Source of the DNA: Bacteroidaceae bacterium | GTDB lineage: Bacteria > Bacteroidota > Bacteroidia > Bacteroidales > Bacteroidaceae | Assembly: GCA_017398805.1 (NCBI GenBank) | Contig: JAFQEZ010000075.1 | Coordinates: 1 to 54,693, forward strand | DNA length: 54,693 nucleotides | Reading direction: 5' to 3' | Shown: positions 27,197 to 35,568 of the stretch, in pieces | How positions within the stretch are numbered: the first letter of the stretch is position 1 | Layout: each line of letters begins with the position of its first letter | The notes under the pieces: model-generated | Seen by the model: the letters and a program-made list of their open reading frames with translations, nothing else | What the model was told of the DNA's origin: nothing | The model's database searches: none | Translations under genes and position numbers: made by a program

Positions 27197-27505
27197 ATGG
27201 TATTTTTGAATGCGGCAGCACAGCAGGGCAGTATGTGGCCTACAATCATTATGTTTGTGGCGATTTTCGCTATCATGTATTTCTTGATGATACGTCCACA
27301 GCGTAAACAGCAGAAGAAGATTGATAATTTCCGTAATGGTCTTCAGGTGGGCCAGGAGGTGGTTACTGCAGGTGGTATATATGGCAAGATAAAGTCTATC
27401 GAGAACGGCATCGTGATGCTTGAAATTGCTCACAATGTGGTTATTCGTGTAGATGTATCTGTAATATATCCGAATCCTGCGGCAGCTCAGGCGAGTGCTC
27501 AGTAA
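27197..27505 (+). CDS. yajC: preprotein translocase subunit YajC
   Basis: A 102-aa protein with one N-terminal membrane helix (IIMFVAIFAIMYFLMI) directly followed by the family hallmark RPQRKQQKK. The cytosolic SH3-like domain contains VVTAGGIYGKIKSI. YajC associates with SecDF at the Sec translocon. It lies 42 bases after nusB and ends at a hairpin terminator. Confidence 0.95.
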   Translation: MVFLNAAAQQGSMWPTIIMFVAIFAIMYFLMIRPQRKQQKKIDNFRNGLQVGQEVVTAGGIYGKIKSIENGIVMLEIAHNVVIRVDVSVIYPNPAAAQASAQ

Positions 27506-27515
27506 GGATTTTTAG

Positions 27516-27550
27516 GCATTGCCATCTCATCTTTGAAATGGCAATGCTTT
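27516..27550 (+). terminator. terminator after yajC
   Basis: GCATTGCCAT (27516-27525) pairs perfectly with ATGGCAATGC (27538-27547), followed by ttt. The T tract is short, so read-through into ybbR is likely. Confidence 0.6.
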
Positions 27551-27617
27551 ATCTCTTCAGGTAGTCTGTGACTCCTTAATTAACAGCAACGCAACTCTAT
27601 AAGAGTACGCTATTACT

Positions 27618-28604
27618 ATGCATTTCATCAGTCGCGAAAAATTACGGCAATCGCTTGTTTTTTTGATATTCATAGCGGTCGCATTCTCTCTTTGGCTCCT
27701 CAAGGCGCTGAATGAGGAGTATGAGACCGATATCACTGTTGAAGTGGCTGTTGCCGGGCTCCCGTCGGGGGTAGAACTGGATGTTGATGACAAGTCGCAG
27801 ATGCAGATGCAGGTGGCGGTGCATGGCAGTGGAACTGCATTGATCGGTTATATGTTCGGTGATCCCTTGAAGATTGAAGTGGACTATTCGGAATTCAACG
27901 ATAATAATGGTTCTCTTTCTATTCCTGTATCGCAACTGAAAAACAGGGTCTCTTCTAAATTGAACTCATATACTACTCTTGTGCATTTCAAGGGTGAGTC
28001 TTTTGGTGTTGAAATAAAAAGGAAACTCAAGAATCTTCCGATTAGCGTTGTGGCTGATGTCAAACCGGCTCCCGGATATGAGATAAAATCGGTCAAGACC
28101 GAGACGGAACATCTTTTGGTGAGCGCTCCGCCATCATACTATTCTTGGCTCAAAAAGGTTGAAGTAGGAGGCGTGGCAATCAGTGATATTGCCAGTGATA
28201 CCGTTTTTGAACTCAGTGTCATTTCAAGCAAGAAGTATGTCGACATAGACCAAAAGAGTGTGAAACTGATGGTGGATGTTGAACCGCTTGCGACTGTTGA
28301 AAAAAAGATTCCGCTGGTGTTCGTGAATCTTCCTTATGATGTAGTCGGGGATGTCAAGTCTGTATACGATACGCCTGATTATGTCAGTGTCAAATTTGAA
28401 GTCTCTAAAGAGAATTTTGATAAGGCGATGTCGGATAGTATTGTGGCGGAGGTTGACCTTCGGGTGTTGGAGGCGAATGAGGTTATAAAGCTTAAAACTG
28501 TCCCGGAATATGTGATTGGTGGAAAGTACACCTTGAAACCTTCGTGTGTGAATATTGCTCCCCAAAAGATTGATTATTTGATAAAAGGACTTTTTTCAGA
28601 ATAA
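27618..28604 (+). CDS. YbbR-like domain protein
   Basis: A 328-aa protein with one N-terminal membrane helix (LVFLIFIAVAFSLWLLKAL) and an extracytoplasmic region of repeated YbbR-type beta domains, visible in segments such as ISVVADVKPAPGYEIKSVKTE and LVFVNLPYDVVGDVKSVYDTPDYV. YbbR (CdaR) proteins regulate diadenylate cyclase in Firmicutes; no cyclase gene is in this window, so the role here is uncertain. It lies seven bases before coaE, implying co-transcription. Confidence 0.85.
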   Translation: MHFISREKLRQSLVFLIFIAVAFSLWLLKALNEEYETDITVEVAVAGLPSGVELDVDDKSQMQMQVAVHGSGTALIGYMFGDPLKIEVDYSEFNDNNGSLSIPVSQLKNRVSSKLNSYTTLVHFKGESFGVEIKRKLKNLPISVVADVKPAPGYEIKSVKTETEHLLVSAPPSYYSWLKKVEVGGVAISDIASDTVFELSVISSKKYVDIDQKSVKLMVDVEPLATVEKKIPLVFVNLPYDVVGDVKSVYDTPDYVSVKFEVSKENFDKAMSDSIVAEVDLRVLEANEVIKLKTVPEYVIGGKYTLKPSCVNIAPQKIDYLIKGLFSE

Positions 28605-28610
28605 TCCCTT

Positions 28611-29207
28611 ATGGCAAGTGCTCTTAAATTGGCGATAACAGGCGGTATCGGTAGCGGTAAATCGGTAGTGGCGCATATGATGTCCATAATGGGAGTACCG
28701 GTATATGACTGCGACAAACGTGCTAAGGAACTTATGGTGTCCGACCCTCTCATTGTCCGTGAACTCAAAAGGATGATGGGCGAGGAGTGTTATATGCCTG
28801 ATGGATCATTGAATCGCAAGTTGTTGGCTTCCAGAATATTTACCGATGATGACAATATCAAGCGTGTGAATGCCATAGTGCACCCTGCTGTGAAACGCGA
28901 TTTCCAGCAATGGGCCGAAAGACAAGATGTGGATATTGTTGCGGTAGAGAGTGCAATACTTTATGAATCGGGCATGATTGATGTTGTGGATAAGGTGTTG
29001 GTGGTTTGGGCAGGTAGTGAAACTGCGATAAACAGAACCATGAAACGTAGCTCGATGAGCCGTAACCAGGTGGTGAGCAGAATGCAGAAACAGATGTCTG
29101 CCGATGAATTGCTTCTGTTGTCCGATTATTCGGTTTTCAATGACAACGATAAACCTTTGATGCCCGAAGTTGTCTCATTATTGGATGAACTCAGGAGTGG
29201 CATGTAG
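28611..29207 (+). CDS. coaE: dephospho-CoA kinase
   Basis: A 198-aa P-loop kinase: ITGGIGSGKS (Walker A, residues ~9-18), YDCDKRAKELM (the substrate-binding DxD-like segment), HPAVKRDF and a lid region. It phosphorylates the 3' hydroxyl of dephospho-CoA, the last step of coenzyme A synthesis. Length and motifs are ordinary. It closes the nusB-yajC-ybbR-coaE group. Confidence 0.96.
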   Translation: MASALKLAITGGIGSGKSVVAHMMSIMGVPVYDCDKRAKELMVSDPLIVRELKRMMGEECYMPDGSLNRKLLASRIFTDDDNIKRVNAIVHPAVKRDFQQWAERQDVDIVAVESAILYESGMIDVVDKVLVVWAGSETAINRTMKRSSMSRNQVVSRMQKQMSADELLLLSDYSVFNDNDKPLMPEVVSLLDELRSGM

Positions 29208-29267
29208 GTCAGATAAGGCTCTGGATATGTCTGCAGGCACTATTCGTGTAATTTGTTCCTTCAAAAT

Positions 29268-29298
29268 TTTGATTTTTTTTACGGATTTTATACCTTCG
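29268..29298 (+). promoter_or_regulatory. promoter of the DUF5606 gene
   Basis: TTTG (29268-29271), a 19-base spacer, and TACCTTCG (29291-29298), one base off TAnnTTTG, lie 72 bases before the ATG. Confidence 0.6.
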
Positions 29299-29369
29299 CA
29301 AAGTTGTACGGCATCCAATCTGGTGATGCTGTGACAAATATTGTTTAATGAATAATAGGTGATTATATC

Positions 29370-29801
29370 ATGTTTGAAAGAATTTTGACAGTATCAGGTA
29401 AGCCTGGTCTTTACTATTTGGTTTCTCAGGGACGTAATATGTTTATTGTAGAGGCAGTTGATGCAACAAAGAAGCGTATGCCTGTATACAATCATGACAA
29501 GGTGGTGATGCTTGACGATATTGCCATATATACCGATACCGAAGAGGTTCCTTTGCGCGATGTCTTTGCAAAGATATATGAGAAGGAGGGTGGTGTGCTG
29601 CCGTTTGATCTCAAGATGTCGACTCCCGAGGAACTTGTGGAATATTTTGAGACCGTAATGCCTGAGTATGACCGTGAACGTGTTTATCTTACACATATAA
29701 AGAAGATGTACCAGTGGTACAATCTGTTGGTGGAGTACGGTGTGGTTGACTTCAAGAGCGAAGAGGAACAGGAGAACGAAGAGAAAAAAGAGGAGAAATA
29801 A
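29370..29801 (+). CDS. DUF5606-family protein
   Basis: A 143-aa protein whose first 60 residues (MFERILTVSGKPGLYYLVSQ..., then KKRMPVYNHDKVVMLDDIAIYT) match the Bacteroidota DUF5606 fold, an RNA- or nucleotide-binding-like barrel of unknown role. The C-terminal end is a highly charged EEEQENEEKKEEK tail. It has no signal peptide or membrane segment, so it is cytosolic. It is commonly found next to coaE and ybbR in Bacteroidales, which hints at a housekeeping role. Confidence 0.8.
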   Translation: MFERILTVSGKPGLYYLVSQGRNMFIVEAVDATKKRMPVYNHDKVVMLDDIAIYTDTEEVPLRDVFAKIYEKEGGVLPFDLKMSTPEELVEYFETVMPEYDRERVYLTHIKKMYQWYNLLVEYGVVDFKSEEEQENEEKKEEK

Positions 29802-29830
29802 ACAATTTAAGAACTAATTAGACTATTACT

Positions 29831-30496
29831 ATGAAAAAGATTCTGATGTTATTTGCGTTGACTGTGATGTTTGTCTCGAACAGCGATGCACAGTCTTTGA
29901 AAGGTTTGTTCAAAAAGGTGACAGAGAAGGTTGACCAAGGCGTTGACGCATCATCGGATTTTGTCGATGGCCTCAAATCTTCTTTTACAAACAAAATCTC
30001 ATCTTCTTCAACCTTGGAGCAGAAAAACCTCGTCGGTACATGGACATATCAAGGTGTTGCATGTAAACTTGAGACTGATGATATGTTGTTGGCATTGACT
30101 TCGGATGCCGTAGCCCCTACACTGGAGCAGGCTGCTGATGCCCAGTTGCTTAAACTCGGTGCAAAACCTGGTGTTTCATCCGTGACATTCAATTCGGACG
30201 GAACTTGTGTGATTACAGTAAACAACTATGATGTGCCTGCAACCTATTCTGTTAAGGATGGAAATAAGGTAACAATGAGTTTCCTTTTGGGGCAGGTGAA
30301 TGCTACTGTCGATGTTGAATACAACGGTTCATCTCTGAAGGCTCTTACCCAAGCAGACAAACTTTTGGATATCATCAAGAAACTCACCGCCAAGGGTGGC
30401 TCAATTAATTCGGAAGCAGCGAATGCAATCAAGATGCTATCTAATCTTGTTGAGGGTTATGATGGTTTGAAGCTTGGTTTGAAACTTTCGAAATAA
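29831..30496 (+). CDS. DUF4923-family secreted protein
   Basis: A 221-aa protein with a signal peptide (about residues 1-20, cleavage after SDA). A lipocalin-like calyx pattern follows: LVGTWTYQGVACKLE, then TFNSDGTCVITVNNYDVPATYSV and VTMSFLLGQVNATV. This is the DUF4923 family of Bacteroidales, function unknown; binding of a small ligand in the periplasm is plausible by fold only. There is no lipobox cysteine. It starts 29 bases after the DUF5606 gene and is followed by a MITE six bases after its stop. Confidence 0.75.
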   Translation: MKKILMLFALTVMFVSNSDAQSLKGLFKKVTEKVDQGVDASSDFVDGLKSSFTNKISSSSTLEQKNLVGTWTYQGVACKLETDDMLLALTSDAVAPTLEQAADAQLLKLGAKPGVSSVTFNSDGTCVITVNNYDVPATYSVKDGNKVTMSFLLGQVNATVDVEYNGSSLKALTQADKLLDIIKKLTAKGGSINSEAANAIKMLSNLVEGYDGLKLGLKLSK

Positions 30497-30497
30497 T

Positions 30498-30669
30498 ATT
30501 TAACGTGAGTTCGATATAACATATTATACTGAATTATTGCATATTTGTCATTCTGAACGAATGTGAAGAATCTCTTATTTCGCGATATTTTTGAGATCCC
30601 TCGTCGCTGCGCTCTGTCGGGATGACAGATTCGCGATTCGGTTGAACTTATATCGAACTCACGTTATTT
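30498..30669. mobile_element. MITE with 18-bp terminal inverted repeats and a REP-like core
   Basis: Perfect 18-bp inverted repeats, aacgtgagttcgatataa at 30502-30519 and its complement at 30648-30665, bracket ~128 bases without a gene. They are flanked by a 4-bp direct repeat ATTT (30498-30501 and 30666-30669), as expected for a target duplication. The same 18 bases occur at 54554-54571 at the end of an insertion sequence, so the element is probably a non-autonomous derivative mobilised by that IS family. The core (30546-30629) is an imperfect palindrome, tgtcattctgaacgaatgtg against gctctgtcgggatgacag, matching other REP-like copies in the window. Confidence 0.82.
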
Positions 30670-30673
30670 ATAA

Positions 30674-30725
30674 CTGACACAAAAAACAACGACCGGCATT
30701 TGCCGGTCGTTGTTTTTTGTGTCAG
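30674..30725. terminator. perfect 25-bp-stem terminator beside clpB
   Basis: 30674-30698 pairs perfectly with 30701-30725 around a two-base loop; the core is ACGACCGGCA/TGCCGGTCGT with A and T tracts on both sides. It overlaps the clpB stop codon and can serve both the minus-strand clpB and plus-strand transcripts from the DUF4923 gene. Confidence 0.85.
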
Positions 30726-33310
30726 TTGCTGAACAGTAGTTTTTCACCGTCAGATGTCACTCTTATCGGCCTGCTCTTGTCTACAGCTCCTGCAAGCAGT
30801 TGCTTGGAAAGGTCGTTGAGCAGGTAGCGTTGCAGTGCGCGTTTTATCGGTCGTGCACCGAAGTCGGGGTCGAACCCTGCTGCCGATATGAACCTGATGG
30901 CATCTTCTGTAACTTCCAGGGTTACGTCGTTCTCCTTAAGGAGTGAAGCCACACCGGCTATCTGCAATCTGACGATACTCTCAATCTCATTCTCATCGAG
31001 CGGAGTGAACATGATTGTTTCGTCTATGCGGTTGAGGAACTCCGGGCGTATGCTTTTCTTGAGCATCTCCATTATCTTTTCCTTTGTCTCTTCGATGAGT
31101 TCCTCTCTATTGTTCTCTGTCATCTTCTCGAACTGCTCCTGGATATAACTGCTGCCAAGGTTGCTTGTCATTATTATAATGGTGTTCTTGAAGTTGACCA
31201 CACGTCCTTTGTTATCGGTGAGTCTGCCGTCATCGAGTACCTGGAGCAGTATGTTGAATACATCAGGGTGTGCCTTCTCAATCTCGTCGAAGAGTACTAC
31301 AGAGTAGGGCTTGCGGCGTACGGCTTCGGTCAGTTGTCCGCCTTCGTCATATCCTACATATCCCGGAGGCGCACCAATGAGGCGCGATACGCTGAACTTC
31401 TCCTGATATTCGCTCATGTCGATACGGGTCATCATTGTCTCGTCGTTGAACAGATATGCAGCAAGTGCCTTGGCGAGTTCGGTCTTTCCGACACCGGTAG
31501 TTCCAAGGAATATGAATGAACCGATAGGGCGTTTGGGGTCCTGCAATCCGGCACGGCTACGACGTACAGCGTCGCTTACCGCAGTGATGGCCTCCTCCTG
31601 TCCGATTACTCTTTTATGGAGTTCGTCTTCAAGGTTCAGCAGCTTCTCACGTTCGCTCTGCAACATCTTGTTCACGGGTATACCCGTCCAACGTGATACC
31701 ACATCTGCAATATCCTCGGCTGTCACCTCTTCCTTTATCATGGCAACGCAGCCTTGTGCCGAGCGGAGTTCTTCCTGTACCTTTTGGATTTCATCTTCAA
31801 GAGCCTTGATCTTTCCGTAACGTATCTCGGCAACGCGTCCGTAATCGCCTTCTCGTTCGGCTTTTTCTGCCTCGAATTTCAACTCCTCAATCTGTTGCTT
31901 TGCACCTTGTATACGGTCGGCGAGTTCTTTTTCGCGTCCCCACTTTGCACGCATAGCCTTCTCTTCTTCCTTGAGTTCTGATATCTCCTTTGCAAGCAGT
32001 GCAAGTTTCGGTTCGTCCTTTTCGCGCTTGATGGCCTCGCGCTCGATTTCCAGCTGCTTTATATGACGTGAGATTTCGTCGAGTTCTTCGGGTAGAGAGT
32101 CGCGTTCCATGCGCAGTTTGGCAGCTGCCTCGTCTATGAGGTCGATTGCCTTGTCGGGGAGGAAACGTTCGGTGATGTAGCGGTCGCTGAGTGTAACCGC
32201 AGCAATTAGGGCATCGTCCTGTATGCGTACCTTGTGGTGGCTTTCGTAGCGCTCCTTGAGTCCTCGAAGAATGGAGATTGTGCTCATCTTGTCGGGTTCG
32301 CTGACCAGAACACTCTGGAAACGACGTTCGAGTGCCTTGTCCTTTTCAAAGTATTTCTGGTATTCGTCAAGGGTTGTCGCACCAATCGAGCGCAGCTCAC
32401 CGCGCGCAAGTGCAGGCTTGAGTATGTTTGCCGCATCCATGGCGCCTTCTCCCTTTCCTGCACCCACAAGGGTGTGTATCTCATCAATGAATAGTATTAT
32501 GCGCCCTTCGGCCTTTATAACCTCATTTATAACAGCTTTCAATCGCTCCTCGAACTCTCCTTTGTATTTCGCACCTGCAACAAGTGCGCCCATGTCGAGT
32601 GAGTATATCTGTTTGTCGCGCAGGTTGTCGGGTACATCGCCGCGTATTATGCGGTGAGCAAGCCCTTCTACAATTGCGGTCTTTCCGGTACCCGGTTCAC
32701 CTATGAGGATGGGGTTGTTCTTGGTTCGGCGGCTCAGTATCTGCAGTATGCGGCGTATCTCATCATCGCGTCCGATGACAGGGTCGAGCTTGCCGCTCTT
32801 TGCTGCATCGTTAAGATTTATGGCATACTTACTGAGTGCCTGATAACTCTCTTCAGCGCTCTGCGATGTCACCTTCTCTCCTTTGCGCAGTTCGTTGATG
32901 GCCTTTTCCATTTCGGAACGGGTCAAGCCGTTCTCCTTGAGCATATCCGAAATGGCGCTCTTGACCTCAAGCAATGCAAGCAACAGCGGTTCTACTGAAA
33001 CGAACTCATCGCCATTCTTGCCGGCAATCTCTTCGGCCTTTGTCAGGATATTGTTGCTCTCGCGGCTAAGGTATGGCTCGCCTCCGCTTACACGAGGTAG
33101 TGTGGCTATGATTCTTGCAGTCTCGTTTTTTACTTTATCTGTACTTACGCCTGTCTTCTGCATCAGGAAAGAGACTATCTGTTCATTTGTGATCAGAACT
33201 CCTTCCATAATGTGCGCAGGTTCGATAACTTGCTGTCCGTGGTTGCTTGCCTGCTTGACAGCCTCCTGAATTGCCTCTTGGGCTTTGATTGTAAATTTGT
33301 TGAAGTTCAT
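30722..33310 (-). CDS. clpB: ATP-dependent disaggregase ClpB
   Basis: An 862-aa Hsp100 protein: N-domain ([19 protein letters not shown]), first AAA+ module with Walker A GEPGTGKT and [13 protein letters not shown], the long coiled-coil M domain ([26 protein letters not shown] region), and second AAA+ module with GTTGVGKT and [11 protein letters not shown]. With DnaK it resolubilises aggregated proteins after heat stress. Length is normal. Translation is backed by a strong ribosome-binding site AAAGGAG on the minus strand (33320-33326), unusual for this phylum. I saw neither a CIRCE element nor a clear consensus promoter upstream. Confidence 0.97.
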   Translation of the reverse strand: MNFNKFTIKAQEAIQEAVKQASNHGQQVIEPAHIMEGVLITNEQIVSFLMQKTGVSTDKVKNETARIIATLPRVSGGEPYLSRESNNILTKAEEIAGKNGDEFVSVEPLLLALLEVKSAISDMLKENGLTRSEMEKAINELRKGEKVTSQSAEESYQALSKYAINLNDAAKSGKLDPVIGRDDEIRRILQILSRRTKNNPILIGEPGTGKTAIVEGLAHRIIRGDVPDNLRDKQIYSLDMGALVAGAKYKGEFEERLKAVINEVIKAEGRIILFIDEIHTLVGAGKGEGAMDAANILKPALARGELRSIGATTLDEYQKYFEKDKALERRFQSVLVSEPDKMSTISILRGLKERYESHHKVRIQDDALIAAVTLSDRYITERFLPDKAIDLIDEAAAKLRMERDSLPEELDEISRHIKQLEIEREAIKREKDEPKLALLAKEISELKEEEKAMRAKWGREKELADRIQGAKQQIEELKFEAEKAEREGDYGRVAEIRYGKIKALEDEIQKVQEELRSAQGCVAMIKEEVTAEDIADVVSRWTGIPVNKMLQSEREKLLNLEDELHKRVIGQEEAITAVSDAVRRSRAGLQDPKRPIGSFIFLGTTGVGKTELAKALAAYLFNDETMMTRIDMSEYQEKFSVSRLIGAPPGYVGYDEGGQLTEAVRRKPYSVVLFDEIEKAHPDVFNILLQVLDDGRLTDNKGRVVNFKNTIIIMTSNLGSSYIQEQFEKMTENNREELIEETKEKIMEMLKKSIRPEFLNRIDETIMFTPLDENEIESIVRLQIAGVASLLKENDVTLEVTEDAIRFISAAGFDPDFGARPIKRALQRYLLNDLSKQLLAGAVDKSRPIRVTSDGEKLLFSN

Positions 33311-33428
33311 AGTTTAAATCTCCTTTCGATATTTCTTCAACAAATTGGTGACCATTCTGTTTTGTGGCGACAAAATGGCATAGTGTGTGACTATTTGGCA
33401 TATGCGTAAGATGCGCAACCGCAAAAAA

Positions 33429-33454
33429 AGAATCACTCCCTTGGAAGTGATTCT
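33429..33454 (-). terminator. terminator of the nadE-fasciclin operon
   Basis: AGAATCACT (33429-33437) pairs with AGTGATTCT (33446-33454); on the minus strand seven T follow. It lies just beyond the stop of the fasciclin lipoprotein gene. Confidence 0.8.
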
Positions 33455-33472
33455 TTTCGTTTATTGGTTTCG

Positions 33473-35551
33473 TCAATATATGTCTTCCGGTTTGAGCGGG
33501 TTGTTGATTACGCTTATCGGGACAAGTTCAAGGTAGTCTTGGTCAAACTGCTTGAGCTTTCCGGTAGAGTTCTCGCTGACATCCTTGAAACGCATCCAGT
33601 GGTCACCCTTGTCAAGACGGTATGTTCCGACAATCTTGCGCAATGGCTGTACGCCTGAACGCATTGTAACTCCTGTCTCAGATTCAAGTACAATGCTTGC
33701 AGGGCCCTTCATGTAGCCACGGTTACGCATAGCCTTGTCATTCTCCCTGATTTCATCCTCGCTGAGTCCTTCATCGCTTACCCAACCGATAAGGATGTCG
33801 GTATCGGCGCTCCAACGTAAGTCAACGGGGATACCTGCAATCTTGCCGTCAACATAGAACTGGCATACACCGCGATAGTATCCTTTAGGATAGCCGAATC
33901 GGATTTCATATGTTCCTGCAGGAACATGTGGGATGCGGTATCTGAAGTCGTACTTGCCCTCAACAATGAACTCGTCACCTTGGTAGTTCGCATATGAACC
34001 GCCGCCTGTGGGGTGTGGACGGAAGTAGAATACTTCGGTATCCTCGTTCAATATCTCAAATCCTTTGCAGAATCCCTTTGGGATAAATGTAACCTTGTTG
34101 CCTGGCTTCATCAAGTCCCAACGTACACTGTTGTTGGTGAGCTCCGGGAAAAGGGCCGATACGTCAATACGGATTCTCTCATTCAGAACATTGCCTGCCA
34201 TTTCGTTCTCGTTGTAGATGAGAATGCGGTCAATGGTGTGTATGATGCCGTTGAGGGCATTCTGATCAAAATCGCTGAGTGTCTCGCTGTACTTTTCCTT
34301 TGTAACCTGTGCCTTCTCAACTATTACGTTGATGTGCTCCATCATTTCGTGATTCTTGTAAGAACCCATGTCCTGGCCATAGTTGATGACAATCTGCTGT
34401 TTCAGTTCCTCATTGGTGTATGGCTTGGTCACCTTTATCATTGTGTAAGGGAGCATTGTCTCGTAGTACTCATAACTGTCGAAACTCTGGTTGAGGTTTA
34501 CAAGTGAAGAGTAGCCTTCGTTCACATATCCCTCCATGATGAATCCGCCAGGACCGGTAGATGAACTGTAGAGCAACTGACGGTCAATGATGTGGTAGGC
34601 AATAAACTGGTAAAGGGCATTATTTGGGCTCTTGTAGTTGTCGGCATCGACGGTACCGTACCACTTCTCGGCAAACTTTGCAAGCTCCTCGATGTTGTTG
34701 ATTCCTTTTGACTTGAAAAGCTCATCGGGCTCCACAAGTACAGTGTAGCGCTGCTTCTTGTCCTTTGGATAAGGTGAAGTAGACGTCTCGGAGTCAAGCG
34801 ACGGGCCTGTCAGAGTGTTGTCATAATCGGGATCAATATTATAAATGCTGAGCAGTGAATCGAGTCCTGTTGCCTTGATTGCGTCAGAGAATATCGAGAG
34901 CCCGTTCTGTGCATCAATGAGTTCAGGGAGCAGTTTGTTTGATGGACTGAGCACGCCGTCAACAACCTGCACGTATCCGTTCTCCTTCTCAAGGTCCTGC
35001 TCAATGATGCGTGATGTATTGTTGAGCAACGGGAATACACGGCCTTCCTCATCGGTAACCCACTCTACAGTGGTAAAACGACGGTTCATGGTGTTCATCG
35101 GGAAAGCACCTTCGTTGATGTCGGTTGTCATGTAACCCATCTCAATGATGTGGTTCTTGGCAATCTCTGTGGCCATACTGTCGGTCAAGTCCTCAAGATA
35201 TGGTGAGTGGATACCGGTTCTCTCACCTGCAAGGTGCTTTTCGTACTGGTCCTGGAGATAGGCATCTATGGCCTCATTGGTCGGTGCGAAACATGTGTAC
35301 GAACCGTAAGTAGATAGTGTCTTGAGTAGATTTCCTGATGCTTTCTTGCCGATTCTTGCCTTAGATAGAATAGTCGTGAAACTGCTGAATCTCTCAGGGT
35401 TGTTCTCAAGGTAGGTAGAAATCAACTCACCTTTGAACGTAAAACGGTTTTCCATGGGGACATCCTCCACGCAACCGGTCATCATTGCACCGGTGATTAC
35501 CGTAATGGCAGCAAGTGCCATAGTCTTCAGTTTAAGTGTGGTTCTTTTCAT
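33473..35551 (-). CDS. fasciclin-domain lipoprotein (paralogue 1)
   Basis: A 692-aa lipoprotein: signal peptide with lipobox GAMMTGC (cysteine ~27), then a first FAS1 domain (~40-200; FSSFTTILSKA, TYGSYTCFAPTNEAIDAYL, HIIEMGYM), a second FAS1 region (~215-460; YTVLVEPDELF, IAYHIIDRQLLYSS) and a C-terminal beta domain (~490-690; YEIRFGYPKGYYRGVCQFYVDGKIAGIPVDL) that looks carbohydrate-binding. Such proteins sit at the cell surface, often beside SusC/SusD genes, but none is in this window. It starts 17 bases after the nadE stop, so the two are probably co-transcribed. It is closely similar along its whole length to the lipoprotein at 37642. Confidence 0.88.
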   Translation of the reverse strand: MKRTTLKLKTMALAAITVITGAMMTGCVEDVPMENRFTFKGELISTYLENNPERFSSFTTILSKARIGKKASGNLLKTLSTYGSYTCFAPTNEAIDAYLQDQYEKHLAGERTGIHSPYLEDLTDSMATEIAKNHIIEMGYMTTDINEGAFPMNTMNRRFTTVEWVTDEEGRVFPLLNNTSRIIEQDLEKENGYVQVVDGVLSPSNKLLPELIDAQNGLSIFSDAIKATGLDSLLSIYNIDPDYDNTLTGPSLDSETSTSPYPKDKKQRYTVLVEPDELFKSKGINNIEELAKFAEKWYGTVDADNYKSPNNALYQFIAYHIIDRQLLYSSSTGPGGFIMEGYVNEGYSSLVNLNQSFDSYEYYETMLPYTMIKVTKPYTNEELKQQIVINYGQDMGSYKNHEMMEHINVIVEKAQVTKEKYSETLSDFDQNALNGIIHTIDRILIYNENEMAGNVLNERIRIDVSALFPELTNNSVRWDLMKPGNKVTFIPKGFCKGFEILNEDTEVFYFRPHPTGGGSYANYQGDEFIVEGKYDFRYRIPHVPAGTYEIRFGYPKGYYRGVCQFYVDGKIAGIPVDLRWSADTDILIGWVSDEGLSEDEIRENDKAMRNRGYMKGPASIVLESETGVTMRSGVQPLRKIVGTYRLDKGDHWMRFKDVSENSTGKLKQFDQDYLELVPISVINNPLKPEDIY

Positions 35552-35568
35552 ATCGGTTATTTGTATGT

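Noticed and set aside
30502-30665. Reading the aacgtgagttcgatataa pair as a regulatory box or riboswitch
   Set aside because: The flanking ATTT duplication and the identical sequence at an IS end point to a transposable element instead.
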